A DNA stretch of 64,000 nucleotides from Staphylotrichum longicolle (lineage: Eukaryota; Ascomycota; Sordariomycetes; Sordariales; Chaetomiaceae). Within the stretch, counting starts at the first letter, position 1. Each line of letters starts with the position of its first letter. The DNA is taken from positions 434,001 to 498,000 of the forward strand of contig JAHCVI010000002.1 of the NCBI GenBank assembly GCA_019096155.1, written 5' to 3'. The position numbers were made by a program, and so were the translations under genes. The notes beneath the pieces are model-generated. The model saw only the letters and a program-made list of their open reading frames with translations. It made no database searches and had not been told where the DNA came from. Below, one piece after another: positions 54,987 through 64,000 of this stretch.

Positions 54987-57809
54987 CTGGATTGCAAAAC
55001 AAAGCAAGGTTAGCGAACCGGTCGCACAGGGACATCGGATAATGTCCAGAGAAGCGGGTCTGGTGATGGAGAGGGCAGGGACCGGGGAATTGGGCTGGGA
55101 ATTGGGAATTGGGAATTGAACGGCGAGCTGGGCGACAACCTTGGGGGCGACTGGTTTTCCCGTCTGGGGCCAGCGGGGACGAGGCGCTCTCTGTTCATAG
55201 GGGAAGCGCGCAGCGCGAGATGCGGCGATGGCTGTGAGCCAGCGAACCTAACCTCGACAGGCGTGCGTTTGAGCGAGAGCAGTGGTGATACAGCAGCAGA
55301 GAAGCCGAGGCCCGGTGCGGTCGGTCTCGATTCGCGGGATTCACGGGATTCCCGGCGCAGCGTCGAGCCCTCCAGGTCAGAAAGGCGTCGTCCAAGGACT
55401 CAGTCCGGTCAGGGAGCTGAGAGCAATCGAAAGGCTACCTCATTCCGAGAAAGACGAAGCAAAGGTCAGGTGTGCCCGAGACACTGTTTTGGGTGGGAAA
55501 ATGGGAAATGGCCGCAGTGTCGGCCTGGCTCCTGGACGGCTTTCACGAGGTTTTGCTGTGGGTTGGCGGGTCGCCGGCACAAGGCGTGAATTGGGACGGA
55601 AACAGCTTGTCTCGCCGGGTTGCAGGATGTTTTTGCTGCTGAGGGATGGACAGCGGCAGCGGCAGTGGGCGTGGTGGGTCCTCCAACGCGATGGGTGCAT
55701 CCATGGATGGGGTGCGCTCTGGTGCACAGGCTCACAGGCACTCACTCAACAAGCCCATTTTTCACGGGGCAACAGGCAGGCCCCCCGGAGCTAGACTTGG
55801 TGCGTGCGTTCAGGGGGTCCATTTTGGGAGTGGGGAATGGAGATGATGCGAAAAGGGGACCAGCTGCTCGACCCAATCGCCTTCAACCGTCATCCAACCA
55901 TACCTTGATCATAGTCCCGTATTCTTTTGCCACAGACAAAGTCGAGAGACTTGCAATCTCACGCAAGAGAGTCGGCGAGCCGAGCCGGGGAGAAATGGGC
56001 AAAATGAACGCAAGACCAAGCGGTCTTGTGTCTTTTGTCATTTCAGGTAATTTGTTTGCATTGGGCTCCGAACCCGTCCCAAGCGCAGTGAAGGTGCCGC
56101 ACTGGCGGTTCACAATAACAATAACGTTGCTGTCCAATACCCGTATCCGGCACGCCAACGCATCGATACAGCTGGCCTGTCCGGGGACTCGCATCGGAGG
56201 CTGAAGAGTTGGGTTGGATCGCGATGCAGAGTCTTGGGCGGTTGGCCCCTTGTGCTTCTGCTCTTGCAGATGCACCGCAGCTTGGCAGGGAGCAATTTCC
56301 AGCCATCGAGACGTCCTTGCTTTCTGACAGCCGCCTTTCGATGGTGGGAACTGCCATTCGAGGGGCTTTGTTGAATGTCCCCGCAATCAATCGAACACTC
56401 GGCAGACTGGTCTTGCCCTCGACGGGGTGGTCCTTGCGCATCTTGATCCGAGTCGCTCCCAATGAGCCAACCAGGCGACGCCGTCTCTGAATGTTGTTGT
56501 TTGCTTAACAGGCCCTATTAAGGCGGTTTTGGAATCCGCCTCAGCAACCCGCGCCCTTTTATTATGCGCACCGTGGCAGCTCTTGGACCGGGCCCTTTTT
56601 TTTTGGCGTTGCCTGTCCAATCTCACGTCTTTTGAAATTTCCGATCATATCGAGCTCTGTCTGGGTCCGAACATCAGGTACCTTACTCAACAGGGTTGAG
56701 AGCTGTTCCCGGTGCAGCCTCTTTTCAGCGCTTGTCTCAGCCTGAGCTGGATCAGCGGCAGGTTTCAAGGAATAACAGCCGCCATCATTTCGCTTCAACG
56801 GCTGCAGATATAACGAACAGATGACGAAGAACCTAGGGCATGTATGCTGTCATCCTCTGGCCAAAAAAAAAAAAAAAAAAGAAAAAAGAAAAAAAGAAAG
56901 AAAGAAAGAAAGAGGGAAAAAACCGTGCACCAAGTGTAGGTTGATGGCGTCCTTCTCCTGCTGAAGAAATATAGAAGGAAACAGAGAGAAAAAAAAAAAA
57001 AAGGGAAGAATAGGAAAGAAGAAAACAGAAATGAGGGAGAAGTAGTGGAAGAGGAAGAAAATATATGATCTTGAATCATGGTCTGCTTTGTTTCATTAGA
57101 TGCTTGAGCTATCTGACGCCTTGGTAAGAAATCAGGTCGACATGTCATGGTTGTTTGAATGATTGAAAGGGAATCTGCTTGCTGTGCAGATGTGTTGATA
57201 AACACACCCTAGCTGCAGGGTCCCTCCCGCAGGGAAGACTGATAGAATCCCGAGCCTTGAAGGCACTAAAGTCAACGAAACACAAACAAACATCTTGGGC
57301 AACAAACTACAGCACACAGCCCAGGGAGATACATACCGCACAGCGATGGCCCTCGTCCGCCGGATCAGGCGCGAACCTTAGGTTTATTGTAGTCAGGCTG
57401 TGCCGAGACAGTGTGTCGAGGATGCGAGAAACCACGCCTAGTGGCGTCACTGGAGCCCCGCCATTTTGCATGTGACACTGCTGCGCAGGAGTTGGCCCTC
57501 ATCCACCTGCGACTGCACGTCACTCTCATTGTTGACCTCGACTTGGCAATGCTCTCATCCGCGATTACATCGACCTGCGGAGATTGCGATATCAACCGTA
57601 AATACTCACCTTGAAAACACCACACCAGTTGCTCTTCCAATCCTGTGCACTACTGTGTCACCAACCCACGGGGCGAACTACTGAGGGAGACGAAAAAGAC
57701 AACCAGACAAAAAGACGCGAGACTCACGGAGAAAGGCTCAAGGTGTGAAAGATGAGAAATCCCCAGTAACCGACCCGAAAAGTCTTGCTTCATCATCCCA
57801 TCCCCAACC
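54987..57809. promoter_or_regulatory. Divergent region between the DYRK kinase and the Pex24-domain gene
   Basis: 2.8 kb. It should contain the missing first exon and promoter of the kinase (a CTAAC branch and T-rich acceptor lie at 54987-55016) and the promoter of the peroxin gene. No other gene is seen. The repeats at 56860-57060 are listed separately. Confidence 0.5.
56862..57060 (+). repeat. A-rich and GAAA simple-sequence tract
   Basis: An 18-20-nt A run is followed by AAAG/GAAA units, then a second A run near 56990 and GA-rich sequence to 57060. On the opposite strand it gives a Phe/Ser/Leu-rich spurious frame. Confidence 0.85.
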
Positions 57810-59423
57810 ATGGACGACTGGGCATCCAGCTTCTTCAACGGGCCCGACGAGCCTGCCATCCCCGAAGTCGAGGCCGAAGCCGAGGCCGAGGACCGCGAGG
57901 ATGAGGGACAGCAGGAGGCCGACCCGGACTCGCCCAAGAAGGCGAGGGGCCTGCGCGGTGGCATCTTCCGCGCTGCCAACCTCCAAGACAAGCTGCTGGA
58001 AAAGTACGAGTCCCCCCTTCCTTGGGTGAAGCGAAGCTCTACTAAATCGTAGCCCTGCAGGCTCGTCTCTCAAGTCATACCTGCCGACGATGGACACGCC
58101 CATGTGCCGGATCTCGGCTCGGGCGACACAGTACCTGCATATGCAGACCGCCCGGGCTTCTCGCTGCCGCTCATGACCACCAACTTCAGACGCTTCAACG
58201 CCCGCATCGGCGTCGTCTTCAAGTTCCAGGCCCGCGTCTTCCGCCTCCTGTCGTGGCGCCGCCCCACCCATACCCTCTCCCTGCTTGCCGTCTACACATT
58301 CCTGTGTCTTGATCCGTACCTCCTCTTGGCCCTCCCGCTCGCCATCGCCCTTTTCGGCATCCTGGTGCCGTCCTTCGTCGCCCGCCATCCGGCCCCCGCT
58401 CCAGACTCGGACCGCGTCCGCAACCTGAGCTACTCGCCGCGCGGCCCGCCCCTCGCCCCGGCCCGCACTCCCAAGCCGACCCGGGAGCTCTCAAGCGACT
58501 TCTTCCGCAACATGGGCGACCTGCAGAACGTCATGGAGGACTTTAGCGTGGCCCACGACAAGGTTATCGCCCTCGTCGTGCCCAAGACCAACTTTTCCGA
58601 CGAGGCCCTCTCCTCGGTCGTCGTCGTCTTCTTGTCTGGTGGCTGCCTGCTCATGCTCATCGCAGCGCACCTCCTCCCGCTGCGCTTCCTCGCCCTCACC
58701 GGCGGCTGGGCGGCCATCCTCTCCGGCCACCCGACCGTGGCGCGGTGGATTCACCAAATGCAGCGCCAATACTTGGACGACGCGACAACCACCGCCGTCC
58801 CCGGCCCCGGCCCCGGCCCCGGCGCCGCTGATCCGGACCCTAGTCTCCCCCAGACAAAGGACAAACCCGCCGCAATGCCGCGCACCGCCAAACCACCAGC
58901 GCCCTGGTACACCAACCCGGCGACGGCCCTCCAAACCCTCCAAGCCCTCCTCAAGAACGACATCCTCCTCGACTCCTCCCCGGAAACCCGCGAGGTCGAG
59001 ATCTTTGAGCTCCAGCACCAGTCCCCGTCCTCGGGCGAGTGGGAGCCCTGGGTCTTCTCCCCTTCCCCGTACGACCCGCTCTCGGCGGCGCGCATAGCGG
59101 GCCACCGCCCGCGCGGCACCCGCTTCTTCGAGGACGTGCTCGCGCCCCGCGGGTGGGAGTGGAGCGAGAAGAAGTGGGCGCTGGACCTGTGGAGCCGCGA
59201 GTGGGTCGAGGAGCGCATCATCACGGGCGTCGAGGTCGAGACGGAGGGGGAGCGGTGGGTGTACGACATGTGGAACGAGGCGAGGGATGGGGTCGGTTCT
59301 GTTGGTGTTGTTGGGGGTGGTGGTGGTGGTGGTGGGAATGGTGGGGCGGGGAGGAAGGGGCTGGCGGGGATGGGCTGCATCAGCAGCAGCAGCAGCAGCA
59401 GCAACAAAAACAAATGCAGCTGA
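57810..59423 (+). CDS. Pex24-domain integral peroxisomal membrane protein (Pex28/29-type)
   Basis: Two exons (57810-58003 and 58061-59423, acceptor CCTGCAG) give 518 residues. The acidic N-terminus (MDDWASSFFNGPDEP, then EAEAEAEDREDEG) precedes a conserved block NLQDKLLEK. The hydrophobic region THTLSLLAVYTFLCLDPYLL (about 134-170) and a second one, LSSVVVVFLSGGCLLMLI (about 249-285), are the membrane segments of the Pex24p family. The C-terminal half has dysferlin-like (DysF) features: FELQHQSPSSGEWEPWVFSP, GWEWSEKKWALDLWSREWV and WVYDMWNEA, with regularly placed tryptophans. Family members control peroxisome size and number and ER-peroxisome contacts. The tail is low-complexity (poly-Gly from a GGT run, then SSSSSSSNKNK). 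Which of the several fungal Pex23/24-family paralogues this is cannot be told without comparison. Confidence 0.85.
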
Positions 59424-60031
59424 GGCCAGGGGTGAGTTGGGAGGAAGGGGAGGAAGGGGTCGGGAGGAGGGGCCAGTGGAGGAGGAGGAGGTGGGTGAGG
59501 ACTGTGAAGAGGAGGAAGGTTACGGGTTCAGGATGATCAACACTTACTGACTGATGGGTGGGCCTGCGCGAGGGATAGGTAGCCTTCGCGCTGGGCTTTT
59601 TTGGGTCTATAATGTTTAACTGTTTACGTTTACCTTCCTGCGCAGCGTTTAGGATACTTTTGTCGTGGATGGGTGAGTTTGTCAGGTTGCCGCATGAGAT
59701 GCTGATATGACGATTCCTGCTCTTGACATTTGGCTGGGAGAAGTCTGCCCTGGTCCGGTGTCTTGTTGACCCTATTGGGCAGCAGCTGAGCTTGATGTGC
59801 CAGTTGCCGGCGTTGGTGTTGGAAAATCTGTAGTTAGTCTACCAGCACGACTTGGAGGCGCTCACCAAAACACCATCAAACACACACCACGTCAGACTAG
59901 ATGGTGGGTAGCAGACATTATGTAGAATTAACAACAAAGAAAACGGGGTATTTACTTCATCACACAGAGACACACACACACACACAACCGAGCGAGCACA
60001 GAAACAAATCCAGCCCGCCAGCATCTCCATC
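59424..60031. other. Convergent 3' intergenic region
   Basis: 608 bp between the peroxin and GGPP synthase stop codons. It contains a short CA repeat near 59968-59986. No gene seen. Confidence 0.5.
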
Positions 60032-61447
60032 TCAATCCTTGATCACCATGCGGTCCAGTATGCGATGCATCCCCTCCGCCTTGCCGCGCCCCTCGTCCAC
60101 CTCGTCCGTCATGCGGCGCGCCCGCGCAATCAGCACGTCGAGCACTTTCCGCGTGTACTCAAAGCTGCCCGTGCTCTGCATGTAGGCGACGGCGTAGCGC
60201 TTGACCTCCTCGTTCTCCGTCTTCTGCCTCAGTATATTCATCAACTGCATGTCCCCCGGGTTCGACCTTACGCTGTGGATGACGGGGAAGCTGAATTTGC
60301 CCTCGGTCAGGTCCTCGCACATGCCCTTGTTGGCCGTGTACTCCTTGCTGAAGAGGTTGTGGTAGTCGTCGGCGATCTGGAAGATGAGGCCGATGATGTT
60401 GACGAGGGGCACGCAGTCGACCAGGCTGCGCGACTCGGCCTGCATGAGCTTGATGCCGAGCCGAAAGAGCCCGCCCGTCTTGTTGCCCACCATCTCGAGG
60501 TAGTCGTCCTCGGTCGGGCACGTCAGCGTGTCCCGCCAGAAGAGGTCCATGCCCTGCCCGCGGTGGAGGTTGAGGAGCTCCTCGGCGAAGATGGAGACGG
60601 CCTTGGGGTTCTTGAGTTTTTGCAGCTCCTGCAGAGCGCAAAAGTAGATGTAGTTGGACGAGTTGATGGTCTGGGGGATGCCGAAGATGGTGTGGGCCAC
60701 GGGGAAGCCGCGGCGGAGCTGGCTGTTGTCTTCGACGTCGTCGACGAGGAGGGAGGCCGTGTGCAGCATGCTGACGACCTTGGTGATGACCTCGAGGCTC
60801 TCGGGGGGCACCTCGAGCCACACGTCAAAGGCCTTGACCAGGGCCGAGCGGAAGTCCTTGCCCGGGTGGCCGTTGAGGTAGTCAAAGGGCCCCGTGAGCA
60901 CCTTGTCCTTGTCTTCGGACCATGTCCGCCGCGTGTTGAGGAAGAAGTCTTCGGTCGCGAAGCGGTTCGGGTCGGGAGGGGTTTGGGACGAAGCGGGCAT
61001 GGCTGCTGATGGGAAGCTCGTAGTGCCCAGCGAGGTTTTGCGGCTGCGCTGGCGTTTGTGGCCCGGGATAGCAGATGCAGACGCGGAGGCGGAGGCGGAG
61101 GCGGAGGCGGATGGCCAGTCGGACTCGGGGACGGTTCGCAGGGCTGCTGCCGAGGTCGAGTGAGTGGACGAGGTGCGTGGCGGGATTGCGGCGGGGGATT
61201 GCAGAAAGGCGTTGTGGTTGAGGATGGCGGGCGGTGGTGGTGGGTGTGGTGGGTTGGCGGACGCCGACGACGGCTGGGCTGCCATGACAGGCTGGTCTTT
61301 GCGGGAGGGCCGTCTAAAATGCAGCATGTGGCCTGTCGAGGGACGCGGCCGCCTAGAGTTGCAAGCGTCCTTCCTACCGAAGGTCCAGTGCCCGGGTTTG
61401 GCGGTGCGGTGGGGTCCTGTGTCGGGAGTTGACGCAGGTGACGACAT
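60032..61447 (-). CDS. Geranylgeranyl diphosphate synthase
   Basis: A single exon gives 471 residues from the ATG at 61447 (a second in-frame ATG at 61285 would give 417). The enzyme condenses farnesyl diphosphate with isopentenyl diphosphate to make C20 GGPP for protein prenylation, carotenoids and diterpenes. The first Asp-rich motif DDVED (236-240) follows SMLHTASLLV. The second, DDYHN (360-364), sits in FQIADDYHNLF. LNGHPGKDFRSALVKAFDVW, NLHRGQGMDLFWRD and GNKTGGLFRLGIKLMQ are all family-like. The first 165 residues are poorly conserved, with Pro runs and a (Ser-Ala)n tract at about 112-126 from a hexanucleotide repeat. No terpene cyclase or P450 is nearby, so this looks like the housekeeping copy (Neurospora al-3 type), not a cluster enzyme. 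The long N-terminus makes the start uncertain. Confidence 0.93.
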   Translation of the reverse strand: MSSPASTPDTGPHRTAKPGHWTFGRKDACNSRRPRPSTGHMLHFRRPSRKDQPVMAAQPSSASANPPHPPPPPAILNHNAFLQSPAAIPPRTSSTHSTSAAALRTVPESDWPSASASASASASASAIPGHKRQRSRKTSLGTTSFPSAAMPASSQTPPDPNRFATEDFFLNTRRTWSEDKDKVLTGPFDYLNGHPGKDFRSALVKAFDVWLEVPPESLEVITKVVSMLHTASLLVDDVEDNSQLRRGFPVAHTIFGIPQTINSSNYIYFCALQELQKLKNPKAVSIFAEELLNLHRGQGMDLFWRDTLTCPTEDDYLEMVGNKTGGLFRLGIKLMQAESRSLVDCVPLVNIIGLIFQIADDYHNLFSKEYTANKGMCEDLTEGKFSFPVIHSVRSNPGDMQLMNILRQKTENEEVKRYAVAYMQSTGSFEYTRKVLDVLIARARRMTDEVDEGRGKAEGMHRILDRMVIKD

Positions 61448-62940
61448 GCGATTCAGGCGACAACATGCGATCTTAGGCTCCAGTGTTTGCTTCGAGCTTC
61501 CTGGACTCGCCAACCACACAGTCAGTATCCTCTTGAATGCTCGTTAGACACTGCCGCACTGCTGTGCAACAGCCGAGTGTTTTTGGCCGGAAAGTCTCCA
61601 TCGTCGCCAACTGCCACTGGCTCAAGTCTTAGACAGGCAGGTCTCCCGTTCCGAGGATTGACACAAGCAACGTTAGGACTCAGGACTCTGGGAGCTCCAT
61701 GGCGGGGAAGGACTGAGTGCGGGGTTCAATTGACAGCCCGCTCTTGCCAAACTGCTAACGCCACTCATCTGCATAGGAAAGAATCTAGGACTCACACGGC
61801 AACTCTTCTTCGTAACAACTTTTGGTGGCGATTGGTGATGGAAATGATTGTCTAAAAATGGTTTGGAGATTGAGGCCTGTCTGGTGTTTTTGTAGGTTTC
61901 ACTTCAGCGCTCCAGGAAACAATCCGACTTGGCATGGAGCTTGGGACACGCCGGCAGTTTGAGACTCGTTTGCCTGGTGCATGTGCTCATGTGCTCGTGC
62001 AGTGCACAGAGCAGAGCTAGGACCTGACAGGTCGGTTTTGACCTCTTGTTGATGCAAACGAGCTCTTAGAGGCAAAGCAGAGCTGTTGAAAGGTCCTGGA
62101 ACAAGGTCCGTGAACCACCGGCAGATATCACCGCAGAGGCGCTCATCCAGCATTTCGGTGCATTCATGTCGCTGACCAATGTCCCCTAGCACATGGCTGA
62201 ATGGTGGACAGATTCGCTCCAGCGCGGTCATGTTGATGCCCCCTGACTCCTGCAGTGCAGTTTTCCGTTTCACAGTTGTAGAGTCCCTTTTGCGTGCATG
62301 TCTGGTTCGGGATGTTCAGACCTCCAAGCCGTGCGCCGAGGGGGTGCTCCCCTTGCATGTGCAGGAGCAGCAGGACGATGCTCAACTGGGGCCAGTGGGG
62401 TTTCCGTTGAGCAGGACCCCTGCGGGCGCGCGTCTTGGCACGGCGCCTATCACAGGTGTCCACCGCCATGCAGGGTCCTGCTTTATCGAGCCCGTTGCTG
62501 TGGCATCGCCCCAGTTTAACGTTTATCGAGTCCAAACCCGCCGATTTGGGTCAATGGAGTCTCGAACTCGACCAGTTCGTCCCAAATTCAGGTCCTTTTT
62601 GCATTTTTGGCAACTCAATGATTTGTATGGCCGGTGATACCCATCCAAGTACTGCGTGCTTTTGGCTTTGAAGGCGTTGACATCGGTTTCAATCACACTT
62701 CGGCAAGAATCGCCGTGTTTGGCTCCACAAACAATCTCGCCTTGTCCGTCTGCGCCCGCGCTTTTCCGCCCTACGACACTCGACTCTTCAACCCATGTTT
62801 TTTTTTTCTAACTGTGAAGCAATCATTGGACATCACCAAGAAGCAGCCATACAACAACACGATCCAAGCTGAGCAGCGGTCCAGCAAGGACGACAACCAG
62901 TCGACTCCCCGGCCCAACAAATCCCACATCAAAACCCACA
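61448..62940. promoter_or_regulatory. Divergent intergenic region, GGPP synthase / Cdc14-like gene
   Basis: 1.5 kb between divergent starts. No gene recognised. A T-run followed by CTAAC and AAG near 62797-62820 looks like an intron 3' end in the Cdc14-like leader, but I could not pair it with a convincing donor. Confidence 0.45.
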
Positions 62941-63919
62941 ATGGAGACCCTCCTCTCACTCGCCTTTGACAACCTCTCGTCCTTTGACGGCGGCAAGATC
63001 AAGAAAGGCCTGAAGCAAGTCGAGGGTCTGCTGGCCCAAATCTGCCTGTCCGGTCCCAGCAGCCCCCGGAAACAGAGCGCCGACCACGGCCGGGGCGACC
63101 GGGGCGACCGGGAGCAGCTCTCGCGCAAGGTGCTCGCCGACCTCTCGGGCGACCCGGCCTTCCGCGAGTTTTTCAAGCTGCAGGAGGGCTTCGAGTGGAA
63201 CATTGCCCAGCGCCTGCTCACGACGCTCGACTTCCTGGTCGTCCGCGGCGGCGACGGCCAGTACGACCTGCTCATCGTCAACGCGCTCGACCTCATCCAG
63301 GGCGTCCTCCTGCTCCACCCGCCCAGCAAGGTCCTCTTTTCCCGGAGCGTGCACATGAACGTGCGTTTTATCCTTTCTCACTTCCTCTCCCTATTCCCTG
63401 CGCTGACATATCTTGCCTCCCACCCCAAAACAGCTCCTCCTCGACCTCCTCGAACCCATCAACTGCCCCGCGATCCAGTCCGCCACCATCATCACGCTGG
63501 TCGTCGCCCTCCTCGACATGCCGCCCAACGTGCGCGTCTTTGAGCAGCTCGACGGCCTGCTGACCATCACGTCGCTCTTCAAGAGCCGCGAGACGGGCCG
63601 CGAGGTGAAGTTCCGCCTGACCGAGTTCCTCTACTTCTACCTCACGCCCGAGACGCCGTCGATCCCGCGCGCCGAGGCCCGCGCGGCGGCCGGCGGCGCG
63701 CCGGGCCTGCTGCAGCCCAGCCCTAGTAAGCTGGCCAAGGTCTTTGGCGGCGGCGCGGCGAGGAGCGAGGGGAGGGAGAGGGCCGGGAGCGAGAGCGGCG
63801 GCATGACGCTGTCGGTGGAGGAGAAGAAGGAGTATGTTGACCGGTATTTGCCCGGGGTGGTGGACGAGCTGCTGAAGGATCTCGACACGTATAAGCCGTT
63901 TGGGGGGGTCTTGAGTTGA
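62941..63919 (+). CDS. cdc14: Cdc14-type septation initiation network component (Sid1 partner)
   Basis: Two exons (62941-63360 and 63434-63919, donor GTGCGT, acceptor AAACAG, phase 0) give 301 residues. The protein is mostly alpha-helical: METLLSLAFDNLSSFDGGKI, KKGLKQVEGLLAQICLS, DPAFREFFKLQEGFEWNIAQ, LLLHPPSKVLF, LLLDLLEPINCPAIQSATI, FRLTEFLYFYLTPE. These match the small SIN protein Cdc14 of fission yeast, which binds and activates the Sid1 kinase at the spindle pole body. It is unrelated to the phosphatase of the same name in budding yeast. A Ser/Gly/Ala-rich insert (about 223-270) precedes the conserved end EEKKEYVDRYLPGVVDELLKD. The chain is complete, with the stop 81 nt before the right edge of the window. 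Confidence 0.88.
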
Positions 63920-64000
63920 TTTTTGAGGCGACGAGTATGCTTGCTTGGCTCCCTCTCTGTTCTTTCACTCGTGGCGTTGCTTTTGTTTTTCGGCTTCTTT

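Overview
The window reads as nuclear DNA of a filamentous ascomycete, most likely a Sordariomycete and possibly Sordariales/Chaetomiaceae. Genes are intron-rich, with short GT..AG introns of about 50-200 nt and CTAAC/CTGAC-type branch points. Coding exons are GC-rich and have many homopolymeric runs (polyQ, polyT, SA, GS). There are no operons, and intergenic spaces are long. The taxon is inferred from gene architecture and protein families; no taxon-specific marker was checked.

Layout, left to right. 1-1242(-): 5' part of an Rvs167-type BAR protein that runs off the left edge. 2172-3831(+): Nfs1 cysteine desulfurase. 5072-5763(+): CsbD-like stress protein. 9035-10151(+): NmrA-like NAD(P)-binding protein. 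12272-14302(-): ADA2/ADGF-type adenosine deaminase homologue that has lost nearly all its catalytic residues. 16225-16369(+): candidate RNA polymerase III RNA gene. 16547-18390(-): DAO-type FAD oxidoreductase. 19117-20507(-): eIF2-beta. 21153-21603(+): Mim2/Emr1-like outer-membrane protein. 22287-22796(-): Nce102-like MARVEL protein. 24361-26695(-): PNGase A-like secretory-pathway protein. 27269-28072(-): DUF1279/FAM210-type mitochondrial protein. 29421-31086(+): AIM24-family protein. 33141-35699(+): Q-rich unknown protein whose frame stays coding-like beyond a TAG. 37400-39909(-): TPR-F-box-LRR protein of the Pof3/Dia2 type. 43545-43793(-): small Cys/Tyr-rich protein. 50602-54986(-): Pom1-like DYRK kinase with an apparent 1-nt frameshift. 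57810-59423(+): Pex24-domain peroxin. 60032-61447(-): geranylgeranyl diphosphate synthase. 62941-63919(+): Cdc14-type septation initiation network component.

The genes are mostly housekeeping: Fe-S assembly, translation initiation, mitochondrial and peroxisomal membrane biogenesis, isoprenoid supply, and polarity/septation. They do not form a biosynthetic cluster. About half the window is non-coding, including a 6.8-kb stretch (43.8-50.6 kb) in which I find no credible gene.

The observations most worth checking are the catalytically degenerate deaminase, the Pol III-type structured RNA locus, the frameshift in the DYRK kinase, the in-frame TAG followed by an in-frame heptad repeat, and apparently compensating frameshifts inside the FAD-binding fold of the oxidoreductase. 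Exon boundaries were set by hand from splice consensus, reading-frame continuity and family similarity; no alignment or transcript data were available.
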